DNA of 64,000 bases from JACCQS01 sp963766765 (GCA_963766765.1 CAVYBR010000001.1:62001-126000), one strand, 5' to 3'. Positions 1-8,339 are shown, numbered from the stretch's first letter. Notes: generated from the sequence alone by a model not told the origin. Made by a program: numbers and translations.

Positions 1-501
1 GTGCGCGCCGGCCTGTCCCTTCCAGAAGCTCTCTCCGGGTTGGCCGTCCGAGGTCCCGAAGTGCTGCGCGCGCCGTTCGCCGAATTCGCGGCGCGCTACC
101 GGTCCAGCGGCCGGTTCATGGCAAGCATCGACATGCTCAAGGATGACCTCGGGGATCCGGTGGCCGACCGGATCATCGAGACCCTGCGGGTGGCACGTGA
201 AGTCGGCGGGACCGACCTCGGCCGCGTTCTGCGGACCCTGGCTACGTTCCTTCGCGAGGACGCCCGGGTGCGGGCCGAACTCGAGACCCGACAGGGCTGG
301 ACCGTCAACGCAGCCCGGCTGGCAGTGGCGGCGCCGTGGGCCGTACTCCTCTTGCTCGCGACGCAGCAGACAACGCTTGTGGCGTACGACAGTCCGGTAG
401 GTACGGGCCTACTTATCGGCGGCGCAGTCGTCTGTGTCCTCGCCTATCGACTCATGCTGCGGATCGGGCGGTTGCCCGAAGAACCGCGGGTCCTCGCGTG
501 A
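1..501 (+). CDS. TadB-like Tad pilus inner-membrane protein, 5'-truncated by the window edge
   Basis: C-terminal 166 residues of a GspF/T2SF-domain protein. TadB and TadC form the inner-membrane platform of the Tad/Flp pilus machine. The visible part has a helical cytosolic stretch (about residues 1-95, including a VAREVGGTDLGRVL segment typical of the T2SF domain) and two hydrophobic segments (about 105-122 and 133-150). The family is usually near 300 residues, so the start lies upstream of the window and the GTG at base 1 is probably internal. Its stop overlaps the next gene's start (GTGA), which indicates translational coupling in a tad operon. Confidence 0.82.
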   Translation: MRAGLSLPEALSGLAVRGPEVLRAPFAEFAARYRSSGRFMASIDMLKDDLGDPVADRIIETLRVAREVGGTDLGRVLRTLATFLREDARVRAELETRQGWTVNAARLAVAAPWAVLLLLATQQTTLVAYDSPVGTGLLIGGAVVCVLAYRLMLRIGRLPEEPRVLA

Positions 502-1442
502 ACCCCACCCTGCTCGGCATGGCGCTGGGTTTGGTGGCTGCGCTCGGCGTCCTGGTGGCCGTACGTTCTGCCCCGCCGCTGCGGCCGATCAGACTCGAGG
601 ATCGTCTGGCGCCCTACCTTCGCGATACCCCCACACCCTCGCGACTGCTGTCCCTCGCTCCGCCGGCATCGGGGATGACCGGTCTCGTCCGGCGCTTGGC
701 CGGACCATGGATCTCTGACAGCGCACGAGCCGTGGACCGACTACTCGGTGGCCGGGCATCCGTGCGGCGACGGCTGGCCGCGCTCGGCAGCGATGACACT
801 GTGGAGGACTTCCGGATCGAACAGGTCATCTGGGGAGTGCTGGGTCTGGCCGCCGGTGCCGGTGCCGCGCTTGCCTTTACGGCCCTCAGCGGCACCCTGA
901 ATCTGATCTCGGTGACGTTACTGTGCGGCGCCGGACTGGTCGGGGGTGTGCTCGGCCGTGACTGGTGGCTCACTCAGGAGCTCACCAAGCGGGAGCAGAT
1001 CATGCTTGCCGAGTTCCCCATCGTCGCCGAGTTGCTGGCCCTGGCCGTCACGGCCGGCGAGAGCCCGGTCGGTGCGATCGACCGGGTGTGCCGGCTCAGC
1101 GGCGGTCAGTTGGGACAGGAACTCGCCGAGACCTTGGGCCGGGCGCGGGCTGGGACTCCGCTGGTGGAAGCGTTGCAGGGCCTCGTCGAGCGAACGTCGT
1201 TGGCACCTTTGGCCCGCTTCGTCGACGGCCTGGTGGTGGCGCTGGAGCGAGGCACACCGCTGGCTGAGGTGTTGCGAGCCCAGGCGGCCGACGTACGGGA
1301 AGCCGGAAAGCGTGACCTGCTCGATAGCGGCGGTCGCAAGGAGATCGCGATGATGGTGCCGGTGGTCTTCTTGATCCTTCCGGTCACAGTGCTGTTCGCA
1401 CTGTTTCCGGGTCTGATCAGCATCGTTTCGCTGGCGCGTTGA
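498..1442 (+). CDS. TadC-like type II secretion F-domain protein
   Basis: 314-residue membrane protein, the second T2SF-domain platform component of the Tad pilus. The start is GTG at 498 because it overlaps the preceding stop as GTGA; an upstream start in the same frame would overlap the TadB gene by more than 150 bases. Hydrophobic segments lie near residues 4-20, 110-150 and at the C-terminus (about 285-310). The T2SF core with an AVTAGESPVGAIDRV motif sits between. Family identity is clear from order and motif; the TadC subtype is inferred from position directly after TadB. Confidence 0.85.
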   Translation: MNPTLLGMALGLVAALGVLVAVRSAPPLRPIRLEDRLAPYLRDTPTPSRLLSLAPPASGMTGLVRRLAGPWISDSARAVDRLLGGRASVRRRLAALGSDDTVEDFRIEQVIWGVLGLAAGAGAALAFTALSGTLNLISVTLLCGAGLVGGVLGRDWWLTQELTKREQIMLAEFPIVAELLALAVTAGESPVGAIDRVCRLSGGQLGQELAETLGRARAGTPLVEALQGLVERTSLAPLARFVDGLVVALERGTPLAEVLRAQAADVREAGKRDLLDSGGRKEIAMMVPVVFLILPVTVLFALFPGLISIVSLAR

Positions 1443-1476
1443 CCGACATGCATACAGGGGCGAAGGGAACTCGGGG

Positions 1477-1716
1477 ATGACGGAACTACGGGGACGAGCA
1501 GCGGGCGCGCTTGACCTGCTCGTGACGGGCGTACTCGGTTGGGTGGCAATAGTGGTGGGGCGCATGCGCGGTCCTGATCGGGAACGCGGTGACGTCCCCG
1601 GATGGGTGATGATCACGGTGATGACCGCCGCGCTTGTGCTGGCGATCCTGATCCCGTTCCGCGAGGCGATCGTCACGGCGATCCAGGATGCGCTGAACAG
1701 CGTCACCTCGCAGTGA
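1477..1716 (+). CDS. Flp-like small pilin candidate
   Basis: 79-residue protein with a single hydrophobic segment. A charged stretch ending in RERGD is followed by VPGWVMITVMTAALVLAIL, which fits a prepilin-peptidase site after Gly and a pilin-type hydrophobic helix. Actinobacterial Tad clusters commonly carry such a short protein between tadC and the tadE genes, as here. The upstream AAGGGA can serve as the ribosome site. The stop overlaps the next gene as GTGA. It could instead be a minor pilin or an anchoring peptide; the exact cleavage position is inferred. Confidence 0.7.
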   Translation: MTELRGRAAGALDLLVTGVLGWVAIVVGRMRGPDRERGDVPGWVMITVMTAALVLAILIPFREAIVTAIQDALNSVTSQ

Positions 1717-2123
1717 ACGGCCGGCTGCGGGCAGACGCTCGCGGCGAGGACGGAGCCGCCGTCGTCGAGTTCGTGATGATCTCCGCGCTGGTCATGGGCC
1801 TGCTGCTTGCGGTGCTCCAAGTGGCGGTCTACGTGCACGTCCGCAACGTGGTCGCGGCAAGCGCGCAAGAGGGTGCGAGGTACGCCGCCAACGCGGATGT
1901 CGACTCGAGTGCCGGTGCCGCGCGGACCCTGAACATCGTCCACAGAAGCCTCGGCGCATCCACCGCAGACGGTCTTGCCTGCGACTCGGCTGAGGAACTC
2001 GATCCGTCCGGCCTCGTCCTCGTGGTCGTGCAGTGCGCCGGAGCCGTGCCTGCTCTTTTCGGCGCTCTCGGTGATCTGCTGCCGGTGCACGTGACGGCCC
2101 GGGCGATCAAGGAAGGCCAATGA
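1713..2123 (+). CDS. TadE-like pseudopilin
   Basis: 136-residue TadE-family protein. It starts with a short basic leader, then GEDGAAVVEFVMISALVMGLLL, the TadE signature in which Gly-Ala precedes a Val-Glu-Phe and a hydrophobic helix. The rest is an extracytoplasmic domain with two Cys residues (in LACDS and VQCAG) that could form a disulfide. The start is GTG at 1713 because it overlaps the pilin stop; a longer reading of the frame would overlap the pilin gene. It ends in an ATGA overlap with the next gene. TadE proteins are minor pilins needed for Tad pilus assembly. Confidence 0.82.
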   Translation: MNGRLRADARGEDGAAVVEFVMISALVMGLLLAVLQVAVYVHVRNVVAASAQEGARYAANADVDSSAGAARTLNIVHRSLGASTADGLACDSAEELDPSGLVLVVVQCAGAVPALFGALGDLLPVHVTARAIKEGQ

Positions 2124-2608
2124 TGGCCGCCTTCCGGCGGGCGCTGTGCCGCCGAATGACGAAGCTACGTAATGGGGAACGCGATCGCGGTTCAGCGATC
2201 GTCGAGTTCGTCTTCATCTCGGTATTGGTATTCATGCCGCTGACCTACCTCGTTGTCGGGTTCAGCGCCGTACAGCGGGGGATCTTCGCGGCCACCGAGG
2301 GAGCACGTGAGGCGGGTCGGGCGATCGGCTCTGCCCCGGACCCGGAGTTGGGGATGGCCCGGGCGCAACGCGCGGCTGAACTGGCGGTCGAGGCTCAGTC
2401 GGTGGACCTGCAGGATCTGCGAGTCGCTTATGCCCCGGCTGGTTCCGGCTGCGATGCGGCCGGCACCTACGTCCCCGGGCTGTTTCCGGGCGAGGAGTTC
2501 ATCGTCTGTGTCACGGTTACGGTCCGGGTGCCGTTGCTACCGGAGTTCATCGACTCGAACACCGCGACCGGACTGTTCGTCGTCGAACGAGACCGATACG
2601 CGGCGTGA
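2120..2608 (+). CDS. Second TadE-like protein
   Basis: 162-residue TadE-family protein. After about 25 basic residues comes RGSAIVEFVFISVLVFMPLTYL, the Glu-containing pilin-like helix, then an extracellular domain with a pair of Cys residues (SGCDAAG and FIVCVTV). It starts at ATG 2120, overlapping the preceding stop. In most actinobacterial clusters a TadG-like gene with a VWA or DUF domain follows; here only about 20 codons remain open after an overlapping GTG at 2605 before a TGA, so the cluster ends abruptly. Confidence 0.8.
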   Translation: MMAAFRRALCRRMTKLRNGERDRGSAIVEFVFISVLVFMPLTYLVVGFSAVQRGIFAATEGAREAGRAIGSAPDPELGMARAQRAAELAVEAQSVDLQDLRVAYAPAGSGCDAAGTYVPGLFPGEEFIVCVTVTVRVPLLPEFIDSNTATGLFVVERDRYAA

Positions 2609-2735
2609 GCGCCGCTGCTCAGTTGGCGACCATGGCGGGGATTTGCAGCGACTCCGGGGATGGTTGACTGCAAATTCGGCGCCCTGCCGCTGCCGGGTAG
2701 GTCCTGTGTCCTTACGCTGCGTACCCGCTCTTGAC

Positions 2736-2741
2736 TAGGGT
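2736..2741 (+). promoter_or_regulatory. -10 element TAGGGT for the PadR-like gene
   Basis: TAGGGT stands 6 bases before the GTG at 2748. This spacing puts the transcript start at or next to the start codon, as in leaderless actinobacterial genes. It lies in the 139-base gap after the tad genes. Confidence 0.55.
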
Positions 2742-2747
2742 CGGTCT

Positions 2748-3260
2748 GTGACCGGGGGCGTGAACAGCACATCCGCAGCGCTGTTGGGGTTGCTGCACGA
2801 AGGCTCACTGACCGGCGGACAACTCGTAGCTCAAGCCGATCAACGGCTCGGTCCCCTGTGGACGCTTACCCGCAGCCAGGTCTACCGCGAGCTTCCCGTC
2901 CTAGCCAGTCTGGGTTATGTCCGAGCCGGCAAGCCCGGCCCGAGGGCCTCGTTGGCCTACTCGATCACCGCCGCCGGCAAGCGGGCCTTCGCTGCATGGC
3001 TGCGTTCCCCATTGGAAGCCGACCATCCCCGCAATCCGCTTGTGCTCCGGCTCGGATTCGGAAGCCTGCACAGCAAGGCCGAGTTACGCAGACTGCTCGA
3101 CGAAGCCCGGGAGCAGCATCAGGCATCGTTGGCAGTTCACAAGGACACCGCCGCGGCCCTCAAAAAGGGCGGCGGGGATCCGTACGCGCTTGCTGCAGCC
3201 GAATTCGGGATCGCGTACGAGAAGAGCCTGCTCAAGTGGTTGGACACCATCCCCACCTGA
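2748..3260 (+). CDS. PadR-family transcriptional regulator
   Basis: 170-residue regulator. The N-terminal winged helix (about residues 8-80) has the PadR pattern: ALLGLLHEGSLTGGQLV, then TRSQVYRELPVLASLGYVRAG for the recognition helix and wing. The C-terminal half is a helical dimerisation region ending with FGIAYEKSLLKWLDTI, as in the Vir-like C-terminal domain. PadR proteins usually repress a nearby gene. No obvious target lies beside it other than itself, so its regulon cannot be named. GTG 2748 is chosen because of the -10 element six bases upstream; GTG 2760 is an alternative. Confidence 0.82.
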   Translation: MTGGVNSTSAALLGLLHEGSLTGGQLVAQADQRLGPLWTLTRSQVYRELPVLASLGYVRAGKPGPRASLAYSITAAGKRAFAAWLRSPLEADHPRNPLVLRLGFGSLHSKAELRRLLDEAREQHQASLAVHKDTAAALKKGGGDPYALAAAEFGIAYEKSLLKWLDTIPT

Positions 3261-3291
3261 GGCGTTCGGCGTGACCCGGCGAGCAGCCGCG

Positions 3292-3297
3292 TAACCT
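3292..3297 (+). promoter_or_regulatory. -10 element TAACCT for prfB
   Basis: TAACCT is separated by 8 bases from the GTG start of prfB at 3306, with no Shine-Dalgarno between. It fits a leaderless transcript. Confidence 0.6.
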
Positions 3298-3305
3298 GAA
3301 CGCTC

Positions 3306-4415
3306 GTGGCCGTCGACTTCGAGACCGAGCATGCCCGGCTGGACAGCAGCCTGCGCAGCATCGAGGCAGTGACGGACGTCGACACCCTGCGCCAGGAGGT
3401 CGTCGAGCTCGAGAAGAAGGCCTCGGTCCCCGATCTCTGGAGCGACCCGGAGAACGCCCAAGCCGTGACCAGCCGATTGGCATACCTGCAACAGGACCTG
3501 CGCCGGATCGAGGATCTCCGGTCGCGGCTCGACGACATCGCGGTGATGCACGAACTCTCCGTCGACGAGGACGACCAGCAGGTCAAGAACGAGGTGGCCC
3601 GCGACCTGGCGCGGCTGCACCGCGAGATCGAAGCGCTCGAGATCCGGACCCTGCTCGGCGGCGAGTACGACCTGCGTCAGGCGCTGGTCACGATCCGGTC
3701 CGAAGCCGGGGGAGTCGACGCCGCAGACTGGGCGCAGATGTTGTTGCGCATGTACCTGCGCTGGGCCGAACGCCACGAGTACCCGACGGAGGTCTACGAC
3801 ACCTCCTACGCCGAGGAAGCCGGCATCAAGTCCGCCACCTTCGCCGTTCAGGTGCCCTATGCGTACGGAACGTTGTCCGTCGAGCAGGGCACGCATCGAT
3901 TGGTACGGATATCACCGTTCGACAACCAGGGCCGGCGCCAGACTTCATTCGCCGGCGTCGAGGTGCTGCCCGTCGTGGAGCAGGACGACCATGTCGAGGT
4001 CCCGGAGGGCGACATCCGGATCGACGTGTTCCGCTCCTCCGGACCCGGTGGACAGAGCGTCAACACCACCGACTCGGCAGTGCGGATCACTCACTTGCCG
4101 ACCGGGATCGTCGTCAGTTGCCAGAACGAGAAGTCGCAGATCCAGAACCGGGCAGCCGCCATGCGGGTTCTGCAGTCGCGCCTGCTGGAACTGCGCCGCC
4201 GCGAGCAGAAGGCGGAGATGGACGCCCTGAAGGGCGAAGGCAACTCATGGGGCAACCAGATGCGCAGCTACGTGCTGCATCCGTACCAGATGGTCAAGGA
4301 CCTGCGGACCGAGGTCGAGACGGGCAATACCACGGCCGTCCTTGACGGTGAGATCGATGAGTTCATCGAGGCGGGGATCCGCTGGCGGCGCGGTCAGGAG
4401 ACCGCCACCGTCTGA
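3306..4415 (+). CDS. prfB: Peptide chain release factor 2
   Basis: 369-residue class-I release factor that reads UAA and UGA in the ribosomal A site and triggers peptide release. The catalytic GGQ is at residues 248-250 and the codon-recognition tripeptide SPF, diagnostic of RF2 rather than RF1, is at 203-205. The N-terminal helical domain covers about residues 1-110. The gene is one uninterrupted frame: the in-frame UGA programmed frameshift known from many RF2 genes is absent. It precedes ftsE, ftsX and smpB, the same order as in mycobacteria. Confidence 0.97.
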   Translation: MAVDFETEHARLDSSLRSIEAVTDVDTLRQEVVELEKKASVPDLWSDPENAQAVTSRLAYLQQDLRRIEDLRSRLDDIAVMHELSVDEDDQQVKNEVARDLARLHREIEALEIRTLLGGEYDLRQALVTIRSEAGGVDAADWAQMLLRMYLRWAERHEYPTEVYDTSYAEEAGIKSATFAVQVPYAYGTLSVEQGTHRLVRISPFDNQGRRQTSFAGVEVLPVVEQDDHVEVPEGDIRIDVFRSSGPGGQSVNTTDSAVRITHLPTGIVVSCQNEKSQIQNRAAAMRVLQSRLLELRRREQKAEMDALKGEGNSWGNQMRSYVLHPYQMVKDLRTEVETGNTTAVLDGEIDEFIEAGIRWRRGQETATV

Positions 4416-4467
4416 GTGGGGGCCCGCCGCGCTGGCTTGCTTGCCGGGGGTTACCAGGCCGCATAGG

Positions 4468-4473
4468 TACAGT
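4468..4473 (+). promoter_or_regulatory. -10 element TACAGT for ftsE
   Basis: TACAGT ends 8 bases before GTG 4482 and supports that codon, rather than the upstream TTG at 4473, as the ftsE start. Confidence 0.5.
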
Positions 4474-4481
4474 TGACCCTC

Positions 4482-5171
4482 GTGATCTCGCTGGAAAATG
4501 TGACCAAGACCTACCCCGCCAGCACTCGACCAGCGCTTGACGACGTCAGCATGGAGATCGAGAAGGGCGAGTTCGTCTTCCTCATCGGGCCGTCAGGTTC
4601 GGGCAAGTCGACCTGCTTGCGGCTGATCCTGAAAGAGGACAGCCCCACCAAAGGCACGGTCACCATCAACGGCAAGATCCTCAACACCATGCGGGCCCGG
4701 CAGGTCCCCAAGCTCCGCCGCACCATGGGCTGCGTCTTCCAAGACTTCCGCCTGCTGCGCAACAAGACCGTCAGCGAAAACGTGGCGTTCGCGCTCGAGG
4801 TGATCAACAAGCCCAAGCGCACGATCGAAAAGGTCGTGCCCGAGGTCCTGGAGATGGTCGGGCTGGACGGCAAGGCAGAGCGGATGCCCAACGAACTCTC
4901 CGGTGGTGAACAGCAGCGCGTGGCCTTGGCCCGAGCGTTCGTCAATCGACCGCTGGTGCTCCTCGCCGATGAGCCGACCGGCAACCTCGACCCAGAGACC
5001 AGCCAGGACATCATGCTGCTGCTGGAACGGATCAACCGCACCGGAACCACCGTCGTCATGGCCACCCACGACTCCAACATCGTCGACTCAATGCGCCGCC
5101 GGGTCATTGAGCTGAGCATGGGCAAGGTCAGCCGCGACCAGTCTCGAGGGGTCTACGGCGTTGGCCGCTGA
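4482..5171 (+). CDS. ftsE: Cell division ATP-binding protein FtsE
   Basis: 229-residue ABC ATPase that works with FtsX at the division septum to control peptidoglycan hydrolases. Visible motifs in order: Walker A GPSGSGKST (about residues 36-44), Q-loop CVFQDF, signature LSGGEQQR, Walker B VLLADEPTGNLD and switch His in MATHD. GTG 4482 gives the N-terminus VISLENVTKTYP, matching the family start, and sits after a -10 element; TTG 4473 is a less likely alternative. The ftsX gene follows after 85 bases with its own ribosome site. Confidence 0.95.
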   Translation: MISLENVTKTYPASTRPALDDVSMEIEKGEFVFLIGPSGSGKSTCLRLILKEDSPTKGTVTINGKILNTMRARQVPKLRRTMGCVFQDFRLLRNKTVSENVAFALEVINKPKRTIEKVVPEVLEMVGLDGKAERMPNELSGGEQQRVALARAFVNRPLVLLADEPTGNLDPETSQDIMLLLERINRTGTTVVMATHDSNIVDSMRRRVIELSMGKVSRDQSRGVYGVGR

Positions 5172-5256
5172 CGTTCCCGCCATTCAGATCCCCGGCCCGC
5201 GACTCGGCAGAGCTGTCCGCCGGGCCGCCACGATCCCGCCGAAACGTTAGGAAGAT

Positions 5257-6138
5257 ATGCGTGCCAATTTCGTCGTCTCTGAGGTAGCCACCGGTCTCCG
5301 GCGCAACCTCACGATGACGATCGCCATGATCATCACGACCGCCATCTCCCTGGGCTTGCTCGGCGCCGGGTTGCTGATCGCCCGGCAGATCTCCGAGATG
5401 AAGGAGATCTACTACGACAAGATCCAGGTCTCGATCTTCCTCACCGATGACATCACTGAGACCGAGCGCTCCGCGATCCGGGCTGATCTCGAGGAGTCTG
5501 ACGAGGTAGAGGACTTCCTGTACGAGAGCAAGGACGAGGCCTACGCCCGCTTCCAGCAGCAGTTCCGCGAACAGCCGGAACTCGTCGCCAACACACCTTC
5601 CGATGCGCTGCCGGCTTCCTTCCGAGTGCGGCTGGTGAACCCGGAGCGCTATCCCGTGATCAACGAGGCGTTTGCCGGCATGGACGGGGTCGACGAGGTC
5701 AAGGACGAGGGCGACTTCCTCGACCGCCTGTTCGGACTTCTGAACGGGATGCGTAACGCCACGATCGCGGTGGCAATCGTGCAGGCTCTGGCCGCGTTGT
5801 TGTTGATCTCCAACACCATTCAGCTCGCCGCATTCAACCGACGTACGGAAACCTCGATCATGAGACTCGTCGGCGCCTCCCGCTGGTATACCCAGCTTCC
5901 GTTCATCCTCGAGGCGGCGTTGGCCGGCCTGCTCGGGGCCATCCTGGCCTTCGGGGGATTGGCGCTGACCAAGGTGCTGTTCGTCGACCAAACCCTGGCC
6001 GGGCCGATCGAGGCCGGGATCATCCCGCCGGTCGAGTGGAGTTCGATCCTCACGATCAGCCCGCTCATCGCACTCGCTGGTGTGGGTCTGGCCAGCTTGG
6101 CGGCCTACGTCACCCTGCGCCTCTATGTACGGCTGTAA
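5257..6138 (+). CDS. ftsX: Cell division protein FtsX
   Basis: 293-residue membrane partner of FtsE. It has an N-terminal membrane helix (about 20-42), an extracytoplasmic domain of about 120 residues with many acidic residues (ITETERSAIRADLEESDEVEDF), and three C-terminal helices (about 165-190, 212-236, 262-288), the FtsX/MacB permease layout. The loop NRRTETSIMRLVGAS is the conserved cytosolic coupling segment. An AGGA box lies just ahead of ATG 5257. The extracytoplasmic domain is the part that contacts cell-wall hydrolases in other species; the partner hydrolase is not in this window. Confidence 0.95.
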   Translation: MRANFVVSEVATGLRRNLTMTIAMIITTAISLGLLGAGLLIARQISEMKEIYYDKIQVSIFLTDDITETERSAIRADLEESDEVEDFLYESKDEAYARFQQQFREQPELVANTPSDALPASFRVRLVNPERYPVINEAFAGMDGVDEVKDEGDFLDRLFGLLNGMRNATIAVAIVQALAALLLISNTIQLAAFNRRTETSIMRLVGASRWYTQLPFILEAALAGLLGAILAFGGLALTKVLFVDQTLAGPIEAGIIPPVEWSSILTISPLIALAGVGLASLAAYVTLRLYVRL

Positions 6139-6151
6139 TTCCGCACGCCCG

Positions 6152-6157
6152 TAGATT
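6152..6157 (+). promoter_or_regulatory. -10 element TAGATT for smpB
   Basis: TAGATT is 7 bases before ATG 6165, pointing to a leaderless smpB transcript independent of ftsX. Confidence 0.6.
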
Positions 6158-6164
6158 CCTTGTT

Positions 6165-6641
6165 ATGCCCCGCGAATCCGGTCGAAAGTTGATCGCGCAG
6201 AACCGTAAGGCGCGACACGACTACGCCATCGTGGACACCTACGAGGCCGGCTTGGTGCTGATGGGTACCGAGGTGAAGTCGCTGCGGCTGGGCCGCGCGT
6301 CATTGATCGACGGCTACGCAACGATCGACAACGGGGAGGTCTGGCTGCGTGGTGTCCACATCCCCGAATACACCGAGGGGACCTGGACCAACCACGAGCC
6401 GCGCCGCAACCGCAAACTGCTCTTGCACCGCGAGGAGATCGCCAAGCTCATCGGCAAGACCCAGGAGGGTGGCAGCACCCTCGTACCGCTGGAGATGTAC
6501 TTCAACGACGGCAAGGTCAAAGTCACCCTCGCGCTGGCCAAAGGCAAGAAGGCCTACGACAAGCGTCGCGACCTGGCCGATCGGGACGCCCATCGGGAGA
6601 TCGCCCGGGAGATGGGTCGTCGCCGCAAGGGCCGTCCGTGA
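6165..6641 (+). CDS. smpB: SsrA-binding protein SmpB
   Basis: 158-residue partner of tmRNA that carries it into stalled ribosomes for trans-translation. The OB-fold core starts with IAQNRKARHDYAIVDTYEAG and contains GTEVKSLRLGRASL and a basic C-terminal tail (KKAYDKRRDLADRDAHREIAR, ending RRRKGRP) that mimics the missing mRNA in the ribosome. ATG 6165 gives the normal family length and follows a -10 hexamer. Its RNA partner ssrA lies about 5.4 kb downstream, separated by unrelated genes. The stop overlaps an in-frame GTG of the next gene. Confidence 0.97.
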   Translation: MPRESGRKLIAQNRKARHDYAIVDTYEAGLVLMGTEVKSLRLGRASLIDGYATIDNGEVWLRGVHIPEYTEGTWTNHEPRRNRKLLLHREEIAKLIGKTQEGGSTLVPLEMYFNDGKVKVTLALAKGKKAYDKRRDLADRDAHREIAREMGRRRKGRP

Positions 6642-6647
6642 CAGAAC

Positions 6648-6675
6648 CCTGGGGGTTTGCTGGCAAACCGCCAGG
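6648..6675 (+). repeat. Near-perfect hairpin in front of the hydrolase ribosome site
   Basis: Arms CCTGG and GGTTTGC (6648-6652, 6654-6660) pair with GCAAACC and CCAGG (6663-6669, 6671-6675), with one G-G mismatch and a 2-base loop. The right arm reaches into the AGGAGGGG ribosome site at 6673-6680. It has no U-tract, so it may be a processed 3' end for smpB or a structure that hides the ribosome site of the next gene. Confidence 0.6.
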
Positions 6676-6682
6676 AGGGGAC

Positions 6683-7570
6683 ATGCGCGGTCCGGCCTCC
6701 GACCAGGAGGTGCCCGGCTTCTGGGCCGCACTCGGCCTGCCCGGGTTGATCGACAGCCACGTGCACTTCCTTCCAGACAGCATGCAACGCAAGGTCTGGG
6801 CCCACTTCGACGAGGCGAACACGCACTACGGGACGGGCTGGCCGGTGCAGTACCGCATGCCCATCGAGGAGCGGTTGCAGGTCCTCACGACCTTGGGCGT
6901 ACGGGCGTTCCCGACGCTGCCTTATCCGCATAAGCCGGGAATGGCGATGTGGCTCAACGAATGGTCTGCCGAATTTGCCGATCGCGACCCCCGCATCCTG
7001 AAATCTGCGACCTTCTTTCCAGAGCCGGGCGTCCAGGAGTACGTGCGACAGGAGATCGAGGCCGGCGCCCGAGTGTTCAAAGTGCACATCCAGGTCGGCG
7101 GCTACGACCCCCGTACGGCGATGCTCGATCCGGTGTGGGGCGCCTTGGCCGAGGCCGGGCTCCCGGTCGTCATCCACTGCGGGTCCCGCCCGATCCCCGG
7201 GGCGTTCACCGGAGCTGAGCCGGTTGCCGAACTCCTGCGCCGCCATCCCCGGCTGTGCCTGGTGATTGCTCACATGGGGATGCACGAGTACGGCGCGCAT
7301 CTCGATCTGGCTGCGACGCACGAGCGGGTCTACCTGGACACGACGATGTTCGCCACCGCGTTCACCGAGGCTTTCGCCCCCTTCGACCGGGCGCTGCTTC
7401 CTCGCCTGGCCCAGTTGCGGGAGCGGATCCTGTTGGGCAGCGACTTTCCGTCCATCCCGTACCCATACGCCGAGCAGTTGGCGGCGCTGCACGGCCTGGG
7501 GTTGGGCGAGGACTGGCTGCGAGCGGTGTTGTGGCACAACGGCGCAGCGCTGTTCGGGGTATCCGCGTAG
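6683..7570 (+). CDS. Amidohydrolase-2 family metal-dependent hydrolase
   Basis: About 295 residues forming a TIM-barrel hydrolase of the ACMSD-like amidohydrolase-2 group. Metal ligands visible: HVH at residues 26-28, the His in VVIHCGS, the His in VIAHMG, and Asp in LLGSDFPS. The substrate is unknown; family members act on carboxylic acids or amides. ATG 6683 is preferred because of the strong AGGAGGGG site just upstream; the alternative GTG 6638 would overlap smpB and would translate the hairpin as a WGFAGKPPGG extension. A permease-like gene follows after 4 bases. Confidence 0.78.
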   Translation: MRGPASDQEVPGFWAALGLPGLIDSHVHFLPDSMQRKVWAHFDEANTHYGTGWPVQYRMPIEERLQVLTTLGVRAFPTLPYPHKPGMAMWLNEWSAEFADRDPRILKSATFFPEPGVQEYVRQEIEAGARVFKVHIQVGGYDPRTAMLDPVWGALAEAGLPVVIHCGSRPIPGAFTGAEPVAELLRRHPRLCLVIAHMGMHEYGAHLDLAATHERVYLDTTMFATAFTEAFAPFDRALLPRLAQLRERILLGSDFPSIPYPYAEQLAALHGLGLGEDWLRAVLWHNGAALFGVSA

Positions 7571-7574
7571 CGGC

Positions 7575-8339
7575 ATGAGTCAGGCTCCGGAGCTCACGTG
7601 GCTGTTCGGTCTGATTCTGTTCGCGCTGCTCGGCATAGCCGTGCTGGCGACGCGCACCGGCGGACTCGGGCTCGAACGCGACTTGACGACGGCTGCCGCG
7701 CGGGCGGCGATCCAGCTCAGTCTCGTCGCGCTGATCCTCGCAGCCGTGCTCAGCCGGCCGTGGGCCTCGGCACTCTTCGCTCTCGTGATGTTCGGGGTAG
7801 CAACAGCCACCGCGGCCCGCCGCATTGGGGCAGCGCGTTCCTGGCCGTGGGTCGCAGTGGCGATTGCCGGGGGTGTGGCGCCGGTGCTCGCGTTGGTCTT
7901 TGGTTCTGGCGTTGTCCCGTTGAACGGCGCCGGCATCGTCCCCATTGCCGGCATCGTGATAGGTGGCTCGATGATTGCCCTCTCGCTGACCGGCCGGCGG
8001 GCATTCTCGGCGCTGCGCGACGACCGCGGTCTGCTCGAGGCAGGTCTCGCGCTCGGGATGGACCAGCACCCGGCAATTCACGAGGTGATCGCCAGGCACA
8101 GCCCAGAGGCCCTGACGCCAGTCATGGATCAGACCCGAACCGTCGGGTTGGTCACGTTGCCCGGCGCCTTCGTCGGCGTCCTGCTGGGTGGCGGCAGCGC
8201 GATCGAAGCCGGGACCGCTCAGTTGCTCGTCCTCATCGGGTTGCTCGCCGCACAGACGGTGACCGTCGTGCTCACCCAGAACCTGATTGCTGCCAACCGG
8301 ATCATGCCGGCTGACATTCGGGCGACACTGCCTCCGTGA
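7575..8339 (+). CDS. FetB-like (UPF0014) ABC permease
   Basis: 254-residue integral membrane protein with about seven hydrophobic segments. It matches the FetB/UPF0014 family: RAAIQLSLVALILAAVLSRPW near the N-terminus, NGAGIVPIAGIVIGGSMIALSLT in the middle, and DQTRTVGLVTLPGAFVGVLLGG, the most conserved stretch. In E. coli FetAB exports iron. No FetA ATPase gene lies beside it, so either an ATPase is encoded elsewhere or the protein has another role. It sits 4 bases after the hydrolase gene and its stop overlaps the next start. Confidence 0.78.
   Translation: MSQAPELTWLFGLILFALLGIAVLATRTGGLGLERDLTTAAARAAIQLSLVALILAAVLSRPWASALFALVMFGVATATAARRIGAARSWPWVAVAIAGGVAPVLALVFGSGVVPLNGAGIVPIAGIVIGGSMIALSLTGRRAFSALRDDRGLLEAGLALGMDQHPAIHEVIARHSPEALTPVMDQTRTVGLVTLPGAFVGVLLGGGSAIEAGTAQLLVLIGLLAAQTVTVVLTQNLIAANRIMPADIRATLPP

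Noticed and set aside
918..2120. 400-residue frame opposite the tad genes
   Set aside because: Arg/His/Gln-rich composition and complete overlap with well-supported genes; a GC-rich shadow.
3306..3420. Programmed frameshift in prfB
   Set aside because: The reading frame is uninterrupted and there is no in-frame early TGA.
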